Assembly (NCBI RefSeq): GCF_023101765.2
Contig: NC_064237.1
Coordinates: 6,357,649-6,421,648, forward strand
Direction: 5' to 3'
Length of the DNA stretch: 64,000 bases
Source of the DNA: Spodoptera frugiperda
Taxonomy: Eukaryota; Arthropoda; Insecta; Lepidoptera; Noctuidae
The notes under the pieces are model-generated. The model saw nothing but the letters and a program-made list of their open reading frames with translations, made no database searches and had not been told where the DNA came from. The position numbers and the translations under genes were made by a program. Position 1 is the stretch's first letter, and each line of letters starts with the position of its first letter. Positions 43,656-58,145 of this stretch are shown one piece after another.

Positions 43656-46600
43656 ACGCTTAAATCTTACTTTTCTTCTTTCACGGTCAATACATTTTCG
43701 TTCACCGTCCGAAAAACAGTTTTGATAAGAATAAACTGCAAGTGAGGCATCTTGAACCTTTTTTCTTGTTTTACAAAACGCAGTTAAAACCGCCGCCGTT
43801 TAAGGGCAGTGTGGCCTAAGCTTTACATCACACACTACCGACTGGCTATAAGACAAAGAGTGTTTCTAAAAACTTCAGCCCGTATTCACGAGGGTTCCGA
43901 GGCTAGAGATAAAACGCAACTTTTGTTGTTGTGTGACCGAGTTACGAAAGAAACAAAAGTATGCTTCATGGTATCTCTGCATCTACATGCATACTGAGAA
44001 AGCTATGCATTTTAAATTGTTCTTCAGCAAGAAGTTTACTTCTTTTACAAGTCTGCGTTGTTCGAGGCTAGTTTTCTTAGTCCTTTTTTTGTAAGATGTG
44101 AAGAAGAGAATAGTTGGTAATGTTCTATCAGAATTTTCACCAATGAGAATGGGTAGAGAGTAACTGATTATATCGAGTTTTACATACTCCACAAATTGAA
44201 ACTAAGGCTACTAGAATAAAGTAGCCAACAGAGACTTTAATACTAGTTTGTTTTATGTTCAATGAGATCGAAACGAAAGTGCGTTCGGCGCTCTGATTAG
44301 TTGATTCATTCGAGCCGGCCAATCGCCAAACGTGCTCTTGTTAAACGTAAAATATATTCGCAAAAAAACAAATATTGTTACAAATATTAAAAAAAAACAT
44401 ATATTTGATTTTTTGCTTCTTTAGTATCTAAAATAATCTCACAAAGTGTAGACAGGATTACTAGGAAGTAATAGACGTAAATCAGCTAAAAGTTTAACCT
44501 AACTTTATAATACCTATCAATAGATTTCATAACAAGGTAGATAATTAGATACCTTTCAGAAACATGCATTGTAACTTCTTGAAAGTGTACGTAAGTTAAG
44601 ACAAGTAATATCTATTCTATTAGTTAGTTTATGAGTCGAATCAATAAGTTCAGTATCTGTTTATAACAAGTTCGATGGGATGGTATTTCCTTGATTTCAG
44701 GGCTCTATAAATATTATTGTTGTATATAAACTATTTAGTCGTGGTGGTTTTAAGACGTCAGTTTCTCCAGAAGTACGGGATCTTACCAATGCAAGTACCA
44801 ATATAACTTTCTAAGATTATTTAATTACTACTGACAAACAGTGAATGAAAACAACGTGAGGAACCTAATATTTCTAATTAAATTGCCAACTCGCATTGAG
44901 TAAGCGTGGTGATTATGCTCAAACCTTGTCCGTGCGAGAACATGCCTTTGGTCGGTAGTAACCACTTATAAAGTGTTGATGTGTGTGTGTGTAAAAAATA
45001 TTAGTCTTCCTATAATGAATAACTAAGTGAATGATCGACTGACTAATGTGAATATACTTTCCTTAAAAATAACATAAAAAAATTACTGAAAGCAAAATCT
45101 AAATTCTGAGTCTCAAGAAACATCACATAAGCTTGTATTGGTTTATTTATCATTGATTGGAATAAAAAACGCCCTGCCGTTTGATTTTGTGCGACGTAAA
45201 AGCCATTCAAATAAATAAAATACTTCTATTTATCTGAATATCAAAGGAAAGATCAATTCATTTAATTTGTATGAATATGAAAAGGTGCCAACATAATACC
45301 ATAGAAATACTACTTATTTATGCTTATGTTGTGAATAAAAGCAAAAGGAAATCTCTTCTATCGTTACACTTGAAATATGTGGGCATTTATTTTCGCTTAG
45401 TAAAAACATTCAAATATCATTTTGGACAGGATGCCGGAAAAATTATTAGGAAGAGTAAAAATATAATTCATTCTTTATTATTCCGCTATTTTGGGGTAAA
45501 GCGTTTGTTTTTGGGGTTCCTTAACCAAATGGTTGGAACGAACTCAAATCCAAATGGCAATAATAATATTGTAATTTAACTATTCACGAGCTCGATTTTT
45601 TTTACAAATGTCAGTTAAATATATTAGAATTTCATATTGTATCTAATAAATGTTTTGTTATTCTACCAATTCTATTAATGTTGAAATTGATTTCCCTACA
45701 TGCTAACCACAATAGCTATTTACAAAAACAATTGCAAACAAAATATAATACCTACTCTGTGCCAAACAATACCAATTTGTTACGTCGTTTGACATTTCGG
45801 AACCTTTCGTGTGTGAATCCGACTCTCGCTTATTTCTATTTAAAATTTCGGGATGCGGCGATGAGGTAGTATTTCTTTTGGTAATAAAATTGGAGGGATT
45901 CACCGGATGCCTCGTTTGTAATATTTGCAATGGCGCATAACTTTTGTTTTTTATTCCCCTTACTCCGTTTTCGGATATTATATTCGTTCCCTTAGCATTT
46001 TAAAATTGATTACGACATTTTTAATTTAATTTCGTCTCGAAAGTGTTCTATTATTTTTAGGCGAATTCGCAACACGATATACGTTTTACCGGGGATCCAA
46101 TTAGTCAGGTTTAATTGATGTCAATACTAATAAAGCTAATTTGTAACACTATCATTAAATTATTTTGCAAAGCTACGAATTAATTTCGTATGTGTAGAGC
46201 TCAATCGAATCGAATTAGCATTCCAAAAACAAAAACTGCAAATTCACAGAGCAATTATATTTAGCTCTGCATAAAATTGCAATTTCGATGTAATTTGATA
46301 TCCGTTGTTCTCCAATCAAAGCTGTTTTTATTTTTATAAAACTTTTTATTCCATACCAGGCTTTTCTGCTCTGTTCTATCGACTTAATTGCACATAATTG
46401 GTTGACAGCCAGTCACTGCATCAACCATGTAATCAAAAAAGAGTTTTGTTTGGTAAATTAAGTAAGTGCCTTCTAGTTCGCTCTCAAGCAAGAAATAAAA
46501 TCTTTGTTTACAAATAAATAAGAAACCACAAAATAAAACTGTCATGTCTCAAGTATTACTTACACAAACCGTTTTGACGTTAAGTAGAAAACCATTGCGT

Positions 46601-47049
46601 AAATAATCTCACCAAAAAACCGGCTTATTTCTTCCCTTAATCAAGTGGAGTGGTGCACACAATTTTTCCATTATACCGAATCATGCAAGCCAAGCTACAC
46701 CACATACAACCTACTTCTTAATGAAATTTCAACCATAACATGTTGTTATAGTGAAGAAAATCGTTTGGAGTCATTTGCCAGGTTTTGAATAGCTCGAGTA
46801 GCGACTGTACATTTTTCGCTGAAGTTTTTCCAGTTCCCGAGAGCAAGGTAAATTTGCTTTTGACTTGGATTCTGTGAATCCCATGTACGTAGTATTAAAA
46901 CAACATATCCCATCCTTTGATTGAATAAAGTAAATTGATATGGGTATAAAAGGATTGAATGAAATGTCCATCCGAGTTCTTCGATTGCAATGTTTGTTAT
47001 TATGGGAAATGAATTAGTTTGAAACTAATGTGCAAAGGATTTTTTTTAA
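43656..47049. other. AT-rich DNA, nothing recognised
   Basis: It holds several 60-100 codon ORFs (for example 45271-45579) without a domain. No repeat that I recognise. Confidence 0.42.
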
Positions 47050-47339
47050 GTGTGGGAGGTTAATGCTTCCGTCCAACCAATGGGCCGGTTTGACCGGCGT
47101 GATACCACGGCCTCACAGAAAATCGACGTGAAACAACGCTTGTCTCGTGTTTCGTTATGTGAGTGAGGTTACCGGAAGCCAATTTACTCCCTCCCTAATC
47201 TTCCAAATCTCCGATTCCCCAACAACATAACCCCCAAAAGGTTGGCAACGTACTTGTAATGCCATTGATTGTGAACGCTTGTGATTGCTTACCAGCAGGT
47301 GATACGGCTGCTCGTTTACCGGCTTTTACCAAAAAAAAT
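47050..47339 (+). mobile_element. SINE family B, full length (copy 9)
   Basis: Head GTGTGGGAGGTTAATGCTTC, then GGGCCGGTTTGACCGGCGTG and CACGGCCTCACAGAAAATCG, then the LINE-like tail ATTGCTTACCAGCAGGTGAT, ending in A8 at 47331-47338. This is the copy that fixes the 5' to 3' direction of the family. The length is about 290 bp. No clear target-site duplication was found by eye. Confidence 0.82.
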
Positions 47340-50117
47340 GTGAGGAACAAATTGTATTTTTTTTTCACGTTAACCAACGCGAATATCCAACGCGAAGAAG
47401 GTTGAAAACATTATCTATATATTAATACGTGATGCAAAAACTTTGGACCGCTTTTTACGAAAATTGCGCGGACGTAGGAGCATAAAATTTGGTACACTTA
47501 TAGTTTATGTGTAGGAGAAGTACAGAACGCTAATATTTTTCCAAAATAATGCTTATAAAGTACATTAAATCAATAAATAAAACATTACACACACATGCAT
47601 AGTATCTGATCGTATTTGACAAAACGTCAAAATCGATAGACATTGCGATGGTATTCTCACGTCTCATATGAAAAGAGTTTTATAAAAGAGTTTGTTTGAG
47701 TTTGAGTTAAATAAAAATGATCCTTGAACTTATGTTAAGTGGTATTGTAAATTAAATCGTATATGGTTGAATTTCGACCACTAGGCGACCACTAGTCATT
47801 ATAATTAAATTAACCTTTTTAATTTATTTATCTCCAACAATTTCTTCCAACAAATATTTTGTAAGTACAACGCTGGTTTAACCAGATAATTAACAAAGCC
47901 TATTTCAAGCAGCTCACCGAAGCATAACTAAATAACATGATTAAATTAATACACTTCCCTTCTCGTCTTATAATAAGTTCACTAAGCGACCGGGATTCAT
48001 GAATTTTACATTTTAAACCTGTAACACAATTGCGTACCTACGAGTAAAGTTAATCTCGCTTTGAAAATAAAGTTGGTTATTAATGATATTAGTACATTAT
48101 GGGCCAAGGAATTCGTCTTTTATTAATCTAGGCACATTTGGTATCATTCCATTTTGACGGCTGTTTGTAATTTAGACATCTAATTTATCATTCACGGTGA
48201 CAAAGAGAAGCATTCACATTATAATTCCCGAGTATTTTATGCGTGCTAAAACGTTTCGCATTTGAATAACGAACGTAACGGTCTTTTGTTTCGAAATTTA
48301 AATCTGTTCGCTGTTATTGTTTTTCGGTAAATTATATCACTTATCGTTTATCTTAATAATTCATTGTGAATCTCTGTTTTGTTTTTGGTATTGGAGTATT
48401 TAAACTGGAGTTTTGATACGCAAATGTTTCAAGCTCTTTAAAACATTAGCTAAAGGATTTATGGGCTGTTTAACTGACAACCAACTAGCCTAATATTTGT
48501 TCAATTTTAAATGATATTAATTAAAATGAATTTCGTTCTAAACCAGTAACATTAACAATCTTTAGGTGAACAGAAAAATGCTATCATAGGTATAACATGA
48601 AGTAATGCTGCTACAGCACTTAGGTACCTACGGCACACGAATTTCTCTTACAAAATATTGTTTTCGGCAATACCAAGGTAGGTCTGTATCTACTATATTA
48701 TCTAAGAGATTTACGTGCCAATAATATTGCATTGAAGATTTGAAAACGTCCATTGTAGTCTATTGGCGCGATCCGCACAAATCTTCGAGGTTCGCAACAC
48801 TACAATGGGCATTCCAATATAAATTTATATCTCCCATTCGAGTGCATTCCATCCATAAAGATACATATCGAAATGCGACACGGTACTCGGAAAAATATTT
48901 CGAATTGCAACGCAAAGCCGAGCATTCCACTGAAAAGGATTATATGTACGTTCGAAGAGATTTTTAAAATGTTTGCAGTTTAGAACCCTGGTCATTGTCT
49001 GGTCTATTTTTATTGGATAAAAGCTGGCAAGTCAGTAAAGTTTGGATTCGGAGTTAAGAGAGTGTGTAGTTGGTTTTCAAAAGTTGAATACGGTACGGTA
49101 CGTGTTTTGTTTCAAATCATTATTTGGTTCAAAAGTTATTTTTATGTAATGAGAATTGTATGCACATGTATTTGCCTTTTCTTTTTATATTTTCAATCAC
49201 TGAACTTGATCAGGAAGCTGTGCGACGTCGCCACGTCTGTATACGCTGCTCGGTGACTCGAAACAAATAGATATTTTTCTCCATATACTTACGTGAGTAA
49301 ATCGTGATTTTTAGTTAATTTTGTATGTTTCATGATACACATAATAGTTATTATAATAATATACCGATCTAATTAACTTTTAGAAATACAGCATTTTGTT
49401 AGAATTTGTAACATAATCTTCTTGCCTGTGTACAAATTTCCGATCACAATTAAGAGACCTACTCATTCGATAAAAAGTTATGTAATACATATTTGTCCAA
49501 AATCTAAACAAACAAAACACAGTACTAGTGTACTTCTGGACAAAGGCCAGAAGGGAAAGCAATTATGTATTGTCACTTTAATCACGGTCAGGTTTTTAAT
49601 GGCCTACTAACGGTGAACCTACAGGATTAGGGATGCGAGGAGACGTTTTAATTAGGGCAGGTATTAGGAAAACCCGTTTAAAGAGATGGATACGCCGACG
49701 AATGGAACTTAGCCTAGAATTTCTTTTCATTTATTTTTTGCTTTTTCACTTCGTTCCAGTTTTAATTGAAATAAAAAATACGGGAGTTCTATTTTTTTAT
49801 TTGGAAGTATAATTTGGCTATCGTATTCAATTGCTTTCACTGAAATGTTAGGCGGAACTACAGTGTATATTTTACTAGTATTTACAGCGGTATTTTTTAA
49901 CATTGATAGTTTTTTATGATATCAAATGTTGAAAAAAATATCAGGTTTTTGGCCGAGAAATGTAATATCTATTTGGTAAATTGAATTGTATTTATTTGAA
50001 CCGTGTATTTTTAACGAAATTTTATCGCAGGGAAATTACACAATTGACCGTAATTTTACACTTTGACAAGTAAACAAACTATGTATTTAAAAGATACTCA
50101 TATTCGGAAATATTAAT
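47340..50117. other. AT-rich DNA, nothing recognised
   Basis: 48740-48967 contains an open 75-codon frame and mixed composition but no domain. It could be conserved non-coding DNA; this cannot be decided here. Confidence 0.4.
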
Positions 50118-50172
50118 GGAGGAGTATGGGGGGAAGCCTTTGTCCAGCAATGCACGTTTTCTGATGATTAGG
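50118..50172 (+). mobile_element. RTE-type 3' end fragment
   Basis: GGAGGAGTATGGGGGGAAGC, CTTTGTCCAGCAATGCACGT and TTTCTGATGATTAGG parallel the coding end of the RTE element (GGGGAGGCCTTTGTTCAGCA then GTGGACG, CTGATGATGAT). It is old: the tail is down to GATGATTAGGAT. Confidence 0.65.
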
Positions 50173-52699
50173 ATAATTTAACACAAAATTATTTACAAAT
50201 GGGTAAAAATGAAACTTTGATTTTTTTTTTTTTATTTCAACGTACTTTTTAAGATAACTTAACAAATGCCACAGTGAATTTTAAAAACGCTCGCCTATTC
50301 ATAAATTAATCAGAAAACCTGTAGTACATAAGGCAAATAAATATCTTCTACAGCAGATCTTAACTAGCCAAGTCTTGTAAACTTACAGAGCACGTCAAAA
50401 GTTGCTACGTACTACTTATGTACTACAATTAACGAACTCAATTACCTGACTGCAATTAACTGGATAACTAGTACAGTTACGTACATTTTAACACGTGTGG
50501 CAAAAGCTATGTTCTTAGTCTCGAACTTGCTTTGCCTTGTCATATTATTGTTGAAGTCGTTAAACATAATAATATGCGACTGTCTCGTTAATCGACTTAA
50601 AGTTGCTTTCAAATTCTATAAAATTTCTCAGTTTATCAAGACGGAATCTGGAATTATCACCTATTTATTACCTGGGTCTTATGATATACGAAACAGTTGT
50701 GAAAAGTGGGTGTCACATTATATAGATGCATCATTTATGCCTAGGTGGTTCTTTAGATATTACCGAAAAGGCTGGATTTTCTGGATTTTTTTTTAAAGTT
50801 GCCCCTCTCCAGAATTTTCGTATTCTCATATAAGTTCACGTACACATTCGGTTTTCTGTTTCAAACATATTCCTTTATCTAAAAATAAAAATCATTGAAT
50901 AAAAGTCAAATCAATAAAAGTTTAATCATAAGTTTAGTCAAAACCGTTTCACGGCGCATTTTCTTTCCTTTCATAATAAAATTGATAAAATATTTTTTAA
51001 CAGTCGCCCATAGTATAAACAATATTTCCCACCTTGATATATTTCTATACAAAGAAAAGAAGCCTATAAATTACTTCTTTTGAGATCTAAAATCCTTTGA
51101 TAGAGGGTACGAGGCAGAAGTTGCTTTTACAATAGAGTTCCGTTTAGACCCTTTTAGTAGCGTAAAATACAGTCGGTCACTTGCGGAACCCAAGAAAAAT
51201 GTATTATCTACAATATTTTCGAGGGTAATGTTAGTAAGTTTAATGACCGACGCAGTATTTTTTGGGAGGAAATTATTACCACGCGTTGTCGTTTGGGCAA
51301 TTAAGGGTGCGAAGTCAGCCCCTCGACCCCTATGAGTGGCCGCCTTGACACCCGCAAAAATCACTTTGCAATGTCAGCAAATGTTGGCGTTCGGCATGGA
51401 GCAACTTTTCGACTTTCGTATTTGAGCTAGGCATCATTTAATTAAAGGAGGGATTAATTTTTTTTGTTTTTATTTTGATAAGTTGAAAAATGCAAGCAAC
51501 ACACTTTTAAAATAGTAATTCCTAAATTTGTTTTACTGCAATTACTTGGAATCTTTTATAAGCGCTACTTCAGATCAAGGAACCAAATCAAAATCAAAGT
51601 AGTAATTGCGTTATAAATAAATCAGTCAGTTATTTAAGAACAAAAGTGCTTTTCAATACAATACCTTCAGGTACAGACAGATGGGGATTTAATGTATTTA
51701 GTATTACGTTTTTTGCTTTGTCAATTTTCCTTTCGCAAAAGTTTTTATTACCATCTCACTCAAGGGCTAAAACCTTAGTCCTTTCTACGAGCATTTATTA
51801 GGGCACTTGAGAGAAATTCTACATTATTCGTATCCATTAGAGGGTCGACCGTACTAAAAATTTAAACAACAGAAAATATTTTTATTCCGCCTTAGGTTTC
51901 ACGCGTAAGCTTTCTAGATCAACCTTTGTTACACTTTTAAGAAGGATTTCTTCAATCGATCTCACTTAAGGTTATGTTAATCTGTGTCATTTTCTTCGTG
52001 ACTGGTTTGTGGCAAGATTTTCTTTTTATTATAGGGACTTTTTGCTCCCGAAAATGTCAGTTGTGTATATTTAATACAATTATAACATATAGGACAACAA
52101 TTAGTATATTTAACGTGACCGTGCACAATTTTGCTTGCAATTCGTGAACTTAAACAAGATCACAATCATTTTTGGAATGAACAGTTGCCAGTTCAAATTA
52201 AATAAGAAATTATTCAATAGCTTTACGCACTAAATTGATATTATAATTTCTAGAACGTCTTACAAATTCATTGAAGATTTTCCCAAAAATAGATATACAA
52301 TTTTCCATCTGAGGTAAATCTAACATTGTGCCGCCATGTTGGTGTAAACGGTTAAAATGTTATGATAATTCCAGAGACACAATTTCATTTGGAATTTCAA
52401 TCCGTTTCGCCGCGCCACAGAGTACATACGAATGTGGGATTGTACATGTGTTTTGCGTATAACACCGCTTCCCGTATCAAGGGAGGTAATAGCGGAATCT
52501 GGCGCGAGAGTTCGTCTACAGGAAATTAAAGTTCAGCTCTTCCCCAAGCGGCTGGCATATAAACTTTTTTTAGAATATTCTAAATTTAATACGGCGGCTT
52601 AGCTTAGTAAGTAGCGGTTGTATTTCATTTTTGTTTTCGCAGATTTAGATGTTTAATGCTAGGTATTTTGTGGAATAATAAAAGTATTTTTAACACTTA
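50173..52699. other. AT-rich DNA, nothing recognised
   Basis: 52380-52560 is richer in G and C (CGCCGCGCCACAGAG, GGCGCGAGAGTTCG) and free of known repeats. No gene seen. Confidence 0.4.
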
Positions 52700-52809
52700 C
52701 ACTCACTGACAGACAGACTGACGGACAATTCAATTTGACGTTTCAAAAGTGCCTAATTTAGGATTAAATGAAATAAATGCTTTGACTTTGACTTTGACTT
52801 TGACTTTGA
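52700..52809 (+). mobile_element. LINE 3' terminus with (CTTTGA)5 tail
   Basis: AATTTGACGTTTCAAAAGTG and CCTAATTTAGGATTAAATGA precede AATAAATG and then five exact CTTTGA units (52780-52809). The hexamer tail in place of poly(A) is typical of some LINE families. Strongly 5'-truncated. Confidence 0.65.
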
Positions 52810-54486
52810 AACACATTGAACGCCGTGGTGGTCACCAGTGACCGACGCTAGCGGAGGATTTGCCTTCAACGGTTTTCTATTGACATTCAAAGACTTAATA
52901 ACAATTATGATTCAGTTCTAAGTTAAATTAGTGTGTCTGAATGGAAAAATATGTCTCTAATCTAAACGCAAATGCCTGGAAATTTCATCTAAATATTTAA
53001 TACTTTCATTATTTTTTGTGTGCTACTTACAATTTTGGTAAAATGATTAGATCTACCTAAAGATAAAAAGCAGGGGTACCCTAGCTAAGAAAAGGTGGCC
53101 CCTTCTTAAGGGTGTTGTAAGAAGCAACTAAGGGATTTATATAAGTAGTTGGTTGGACGGCAGCGACCAGTTAATGTAATCTCGTAATCTCCTTTGGTCC
53201 TCCGCTTTCTAATGAGGAAGTGTCCAGTTCCCTCGAGAGGAATAAAGGAAGCATTTGTCACGTTACTTAATCCGCTACATTAATTTGAATTTTGATTAAT
53301 GTACGTTCGCAAATACACATCTCTTTATTCCAAATAAACAGAGGACAGATTAATTCGTCCCCAGAAGGACCCAATGTTATATGACAACAATAAAGGAAAT
53401 TTCAAATTGTACATTAATCATACGATGTAACGTTACAAATTTGTCATGCCACGGTCGGCGGTGTTCCGACGCGGAACAATAATTAATGAACCCATCCCGA
53501 AACAAGTAATTATGGAATGGGTCATTTTTTTCCATCGTCATGTGCTCGTTTGCCAGCCCCTGCAATATGGCTGCCGATGCCGCATCTTGCCTAGATCGCG
53601 TTCATTTACATAAACAGACAATCAGAATAACAAAAGACGCTCTGATGAAAACTCATTGTCATAATTTTTCGCTGTCTGCCCGCCAGAATATTGTTGATGT
53701 TGGTTGAAACGTTGCGAGTAATACCTAATATGAATACGCAGCGTGTTATTAAGAACGTTTATCACACAAATTGTTTTAAACACAATGAGTTTTAATAAAA
53801 TATTCACAACATACGTAAAATATGTGTTGGCTCGTCATATGTGCGTTATTAAAATGCCACTTCGTAGTGTAAATTGTTTAATTCATCTACCAATTTGTTT
53901 CAATAAATGAAATTAGGTTTTTGCATAATAGAGTGATAGTTCAATAGTGCTATTTGGCTATAATGGGAAGTGTTCCAATGCAATTTACGTAAGTAGATTG
54001 TACTATTGAAATGCAACAGCCCAATAAATATATAATGTTGTTCGCGTCAGTAAATTGAATGATAGCTGACACGTTATTACGAAAAGTTAATGGAGTTTGT
54101 ACATTTTCCAATAAATTTCTCCTGTGGGGTGTATTAATTATTGAGTGACTCAGGTTCGGTACCATATGTCACGCCGATAGCCAATTAGCGTCGGGAACAT
54201 TAACCCTACACGCTGCGAATAAAACCCACTTTTTGTTATTACTTCATTTAAATTTTAACGAATATTGTAAATTCATGAACGAGGAAGACCTTTTATAATT
54301 TCACTTTGCTCCATTTTATTGGTCAGGCCAAGTCTTTTATAGTAATTACAGACGAAACGAAAAATTCAAATGATTGTTGCCTACCTTTGTGTTACTTAAA
54401 TCTAATGTTTTACAAAGATATAAAATGATACAAATTGCTTTTGTAATAAGGAATATTTTGTTTCTGTTATTTCTTTAAAAAAAAAA
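52810..54486. other. AT-rich DNA, nothing recognised
   Basis: 53440-53620 is more GC-rich and has several TAATTA/ATTAAT words, but no feature can be proven. Confidence 0.4.
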
Positions 54487-54489
54487 CAT

Positions 54490-54560
54490 TTTGTGGGTCA
54501 CACAAGAGTTGCTCAGTGCGGGAATCGAACACACTCAACACACCAACTGTTTATTTACTT
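54490..54560 (-). mobile_element. tRNA-SINE head fragment, minus strand
   Basis: TTTGTGGGTCACACAAGAGT and TGCTCAGTGCGGGAATCGAA: the antisense of box B GTTCGATTCC (54521-54530) with the flanking SINE sequence. Confidence 0.65.
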
Positions 54561-55079
54561 TAACGTTAACATTCTAGTAGAAAGTAATTTTTATTTGTAT
54601 TTATCGACGTCCATATTTATAATCTGTCTCCTACCTTCAATGTGACCACTGAGGGAAGGTTATGTTTCATCCGTCACCACGTTATATTTCGTTGACATGT
54701 ACCTATGACATTCACCATCATGTTCTCATTTTCGTTTTTAAATGAAAATTTCGTAATAAAAAATCCTAAAAGTACATTATTTAGCAGTTACTTCATGACC
54801 TTTGGGCAATACAGTGAAATATTAAAATATACAGAGACCTGAAAACACACAAAACACAACAAATTAAATAAACATAGGATGATTTCCTCATAAATAATGG
54901 AACCATTACTCATATTCTCTTGTAGAAGACAAGGTAAACAAATTACGTTTGCTCTAAAGCCAGGTTTTACTCAAGCCCCGGCTGATGAAGGCATTGCCGC
55001 GCTTAGTATGTAAGCTGACAGTAGGATTAAAGACGTACGCGAGGTGGAGCCACTTACCAACATTGCCATTTGTAAGGGT
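54561..55079. other. AT-rich DNA, nothing recognised
   Basis: 54960-55080 has mixed composition and may belong to the poly(A)-ending unit that follows. Confidence 0.4.
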
Positions 55080-55243
55080 CGTTGTGTTGCAAGTGTTAGC
55101 TATACAAACTTGTATACTCACTTATGGAAACTAAGAAAATTAATGGTTTGATAGTGATAAGCATTAAGTTCGACTTTTGTTCCAATTATTTCATTGTATT
55201 GTGTACATTAAAGATTAAATAAATAAATAAAAAAAAAAAAAAG
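55080..55243 (+). mobile_element. Poly(A)-ended retroposed sequence
   Basis: The stretch runs to TGTGTACATTAAAGATTAAA, then AATAAATAAATAAA and a run of 14 A (55230-55243). An ATTAAA polyadenylation signal about 25 bp before the A-run suggests insertion of a processed RNA. Which RNA is not recognisable; the 5' limit is uncertain (perhaps 54955). Confidence 0.5.
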
Positions 55244-58029
55244 GACATTTGAGAACAATAACTTTAAAGGAGATGGACAAATTTTGCCCCAAGCTGTACA
55301 TAATTAAAAGTATTACAATTAATTAAATTAAAATAAATAAATAATTGATAATATCTAATAATATTTCATAGCAGTCTCTGAATAAAGTACAAAAATAAAA
55401 GAATTTTAAGCGATTTTATCCGTTCAATTTCACTTTAAAAAGCATATTCAATGTTGCCATTTAATAATATCAATGCTTAGAGGAAAATATAACTAAACGC
55501 ATACAGCAATTAAAATATTAATAACAAAATATTTATTTAAATATATTTTTGACGATAAGTAATCCATCAAACAAACCTTATTTTAATGATTTTATAGATC
55601 AAAACTGAAAGTACACAGACAATATCATATTTTAATAATTTATTTACATAAAGGTTTTACTTGAATTAATAATTACTAACAACACTCAATGAATCCGTCA
55701 AACGTCAAAACTGACATGACATATTATGCACTTGAAGTACTCGTTGTTTATATTGTGTTCACTGTATTCGTTTGCTTCGTATTATTATTTTATGGTATCG
55801 TAGCCCCATGCAAATGCTCCACTAATTATAATAAATATAATATTAGGTAATAATATACCTAATATTCGGACAACTATCACACAACATTGTAAAATCATGA
55901 TGAAAACTGATTGAAAAAATCAAGAGTTTCAATTCTTTATAACTTTATTCCACGACTGCATAGCTATATGTAACTTACGATTCTTAATTATTGAAGATGT
56001 GCCCTATTGAACGACATATACTTCATCTCTGTACATTCTGGGGCACAGGTCCCAAACATTCTTGTCCATCTCCTTTTGATAGTGAATTATACTATATACC
56101 AGCATTAAGCTGTTTCAAAAACCAACACGAATAGAATACTTTGAAAACTATACTTTATCAAAATGTACTAAGGTTTAAATCAAATTAAAGACTATAACGT
56201 AAGGTAAACATGTACTAAGGTTTAAATCATATTAAAAACTATTATATAACACTGTATAATACAAAAATACTGAACACGATTACATCACATACAGCACAAT
56301 GTCTGCCACAAACTGACTGGGTGTCGCGTCGTGTCATGCAAATAATCCAATGAAAAGTGTAAAATTGGATACTCACAGTTGACAAGTTCAACATTGTATT
56401 TTATTTAATTTTTGTTTTGAAAAATCATTTTAATTAATAGAATAACTGAGGGAAAGTTTATCTAGAAAATAAACATTTATTTATGTCAAAAAGATTAGTA
56501 ATATTTTCATGAAAGATGATTTGCATAAAATTATGTCCAGATTCAAACTTGGCCAGTAAATGTCATCTCACCCTAGAGGTGAATGACCCACCCGTTACAT
56601 TGATATGGGACAGTACGCAAGTATCAAAGCCTTTGTTTAGTAGTTCACGAGTCACGGCGTGATACTAATTTCGATGATAACGTGATCGGAAAGCAATGTA
56701 AATGAATGTACAACTTTAATAATACAAATCTGAATTCACGATTCGTACAAAGGATCATGAACATAATCCCTCAAAATCCCGCAATGAAATATAGCCCCAC
56801 GTCACTATGTAACACGTCACATTATTGTAAAACATAAATCCTCTAAACACGAATTACGCTATACAACAGATAAGACATACCGACGACAAAATATTAAAAC
56901 CTTTCACAAACCGAAACCTCGCAACAGCTAATTACTGTTTATTTTTATTGGAATTTTATCTTTATTACAATGTAGTTAAGAGTCATAGGGGTTGTGTATG
57001 GAAGTTCTTGAAGCGAAACGAAAGCTCGCGACATAATTGCGACTGTACCCGGAAGTTAATTGCGTGTTCGCTGTGAAGCCGCGGGTTGGGATGATTCAAG
57101 GATCGTAGAAATAAGGGAGATAAGACGAAGGCTTTACCACACACCCGTAATTATGTATTCCAAAATGCTTATGAGCACTGATAAAAGTATAGCTACCTGT
57201 TGTTACCGGCAATCGCGGTCGTTGGAAGTAAAATTGAGGTGTATCAAAGTTAGAAGTGTTTTTGATGGTTAATTGTTATTGTAATATTAAGTTGTTAATT
57301 ACATAGGTTTATGGAACAGGTATGCAGAAGTCTGGCATTCCCTTTGCTGCTTGGCTTCTAAATATAAAGTTAAGTTATAATAGCGATGATGATAGGTTAT
57401 GAAAATTAGAACTCAAATTAGTCCGTCAGTTAGATAATGAAATAATATTAGACATGTAGTTTTTTATTTTGTCATATAAGATAATAAATAGGTGTGAAGC
57501 AAATACCTAGGTCATTTCTACGTTTTATAATAATAAAACGGACCTAGAAGTGACGCCACGTGATATTTCAAATCGATATACAATACATACCTATGTTGGA
57601 AAGCTTCTTTCCCTACGAAAATAAAAAATATGAATTTTTAAAATTATCTACAAAATTAGGTATCCACCCTATTGTGTTCCCTTGTAAAAAATCACTTCAA
57701 GTTTAATATAAAGCAAGATGACTTCGGTATTTCGTAAATGACTACTTTGAATAAATACAAACAGAAATCTCTTTAAAAAAAGTTTTGTAGGAGAATATTC
57801 TGTTGTGTTAATTTTTTGGATTATCATGCCTATCCTCTTTTTCTATGTTTCGTGTTCAGAACAGACACGTCCAACATAGAACATAAGTTGGCAGACGCTA
57901 AGTTATTAAACCTATTACTGAATATTTACCAACCAAGTCTGGTTTCAGATTTAATTTTGTAACTAATTTATGTAAGAAAATGAGATTTATTTTGTAAAGT
58001 TTATTTGAATATTTAATTTCGTAGATTTG
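55244..58029. other. AT-rich DNA, nothing recognised
   Basis: No ORF or repeat that I can support. A near-duplicate 20-mer (ATGTACTAAGGTTTAAATCA) occurs at 56162 and 56210. Confidence 0.42.
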
Positions 58030-58145
58030 TTTTTGGAATAGTGGGTAAATAAGCAGACGGGTCACTTGATGGTAAGCGATCAGTGCCGCCTATGGACACC
58101 CGCAACACCAGAGGAGTGTGACCCGCAACACCACAGGTGGGTAAA
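58030..58145 (-). mobile_element. Family B 3' end (copy 10, minus strand)
   Basis: TTTGTTTTTGGAATAGTGGG, CAGACGGGTCACTTGATGGT, AAGCGATCAGTGCCGCCTAT and GGACACCCGCAACACCAGAG. A short piece (GACCCGCAACACCA) is repeated at 58120-58133. Confidence 0.76.
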
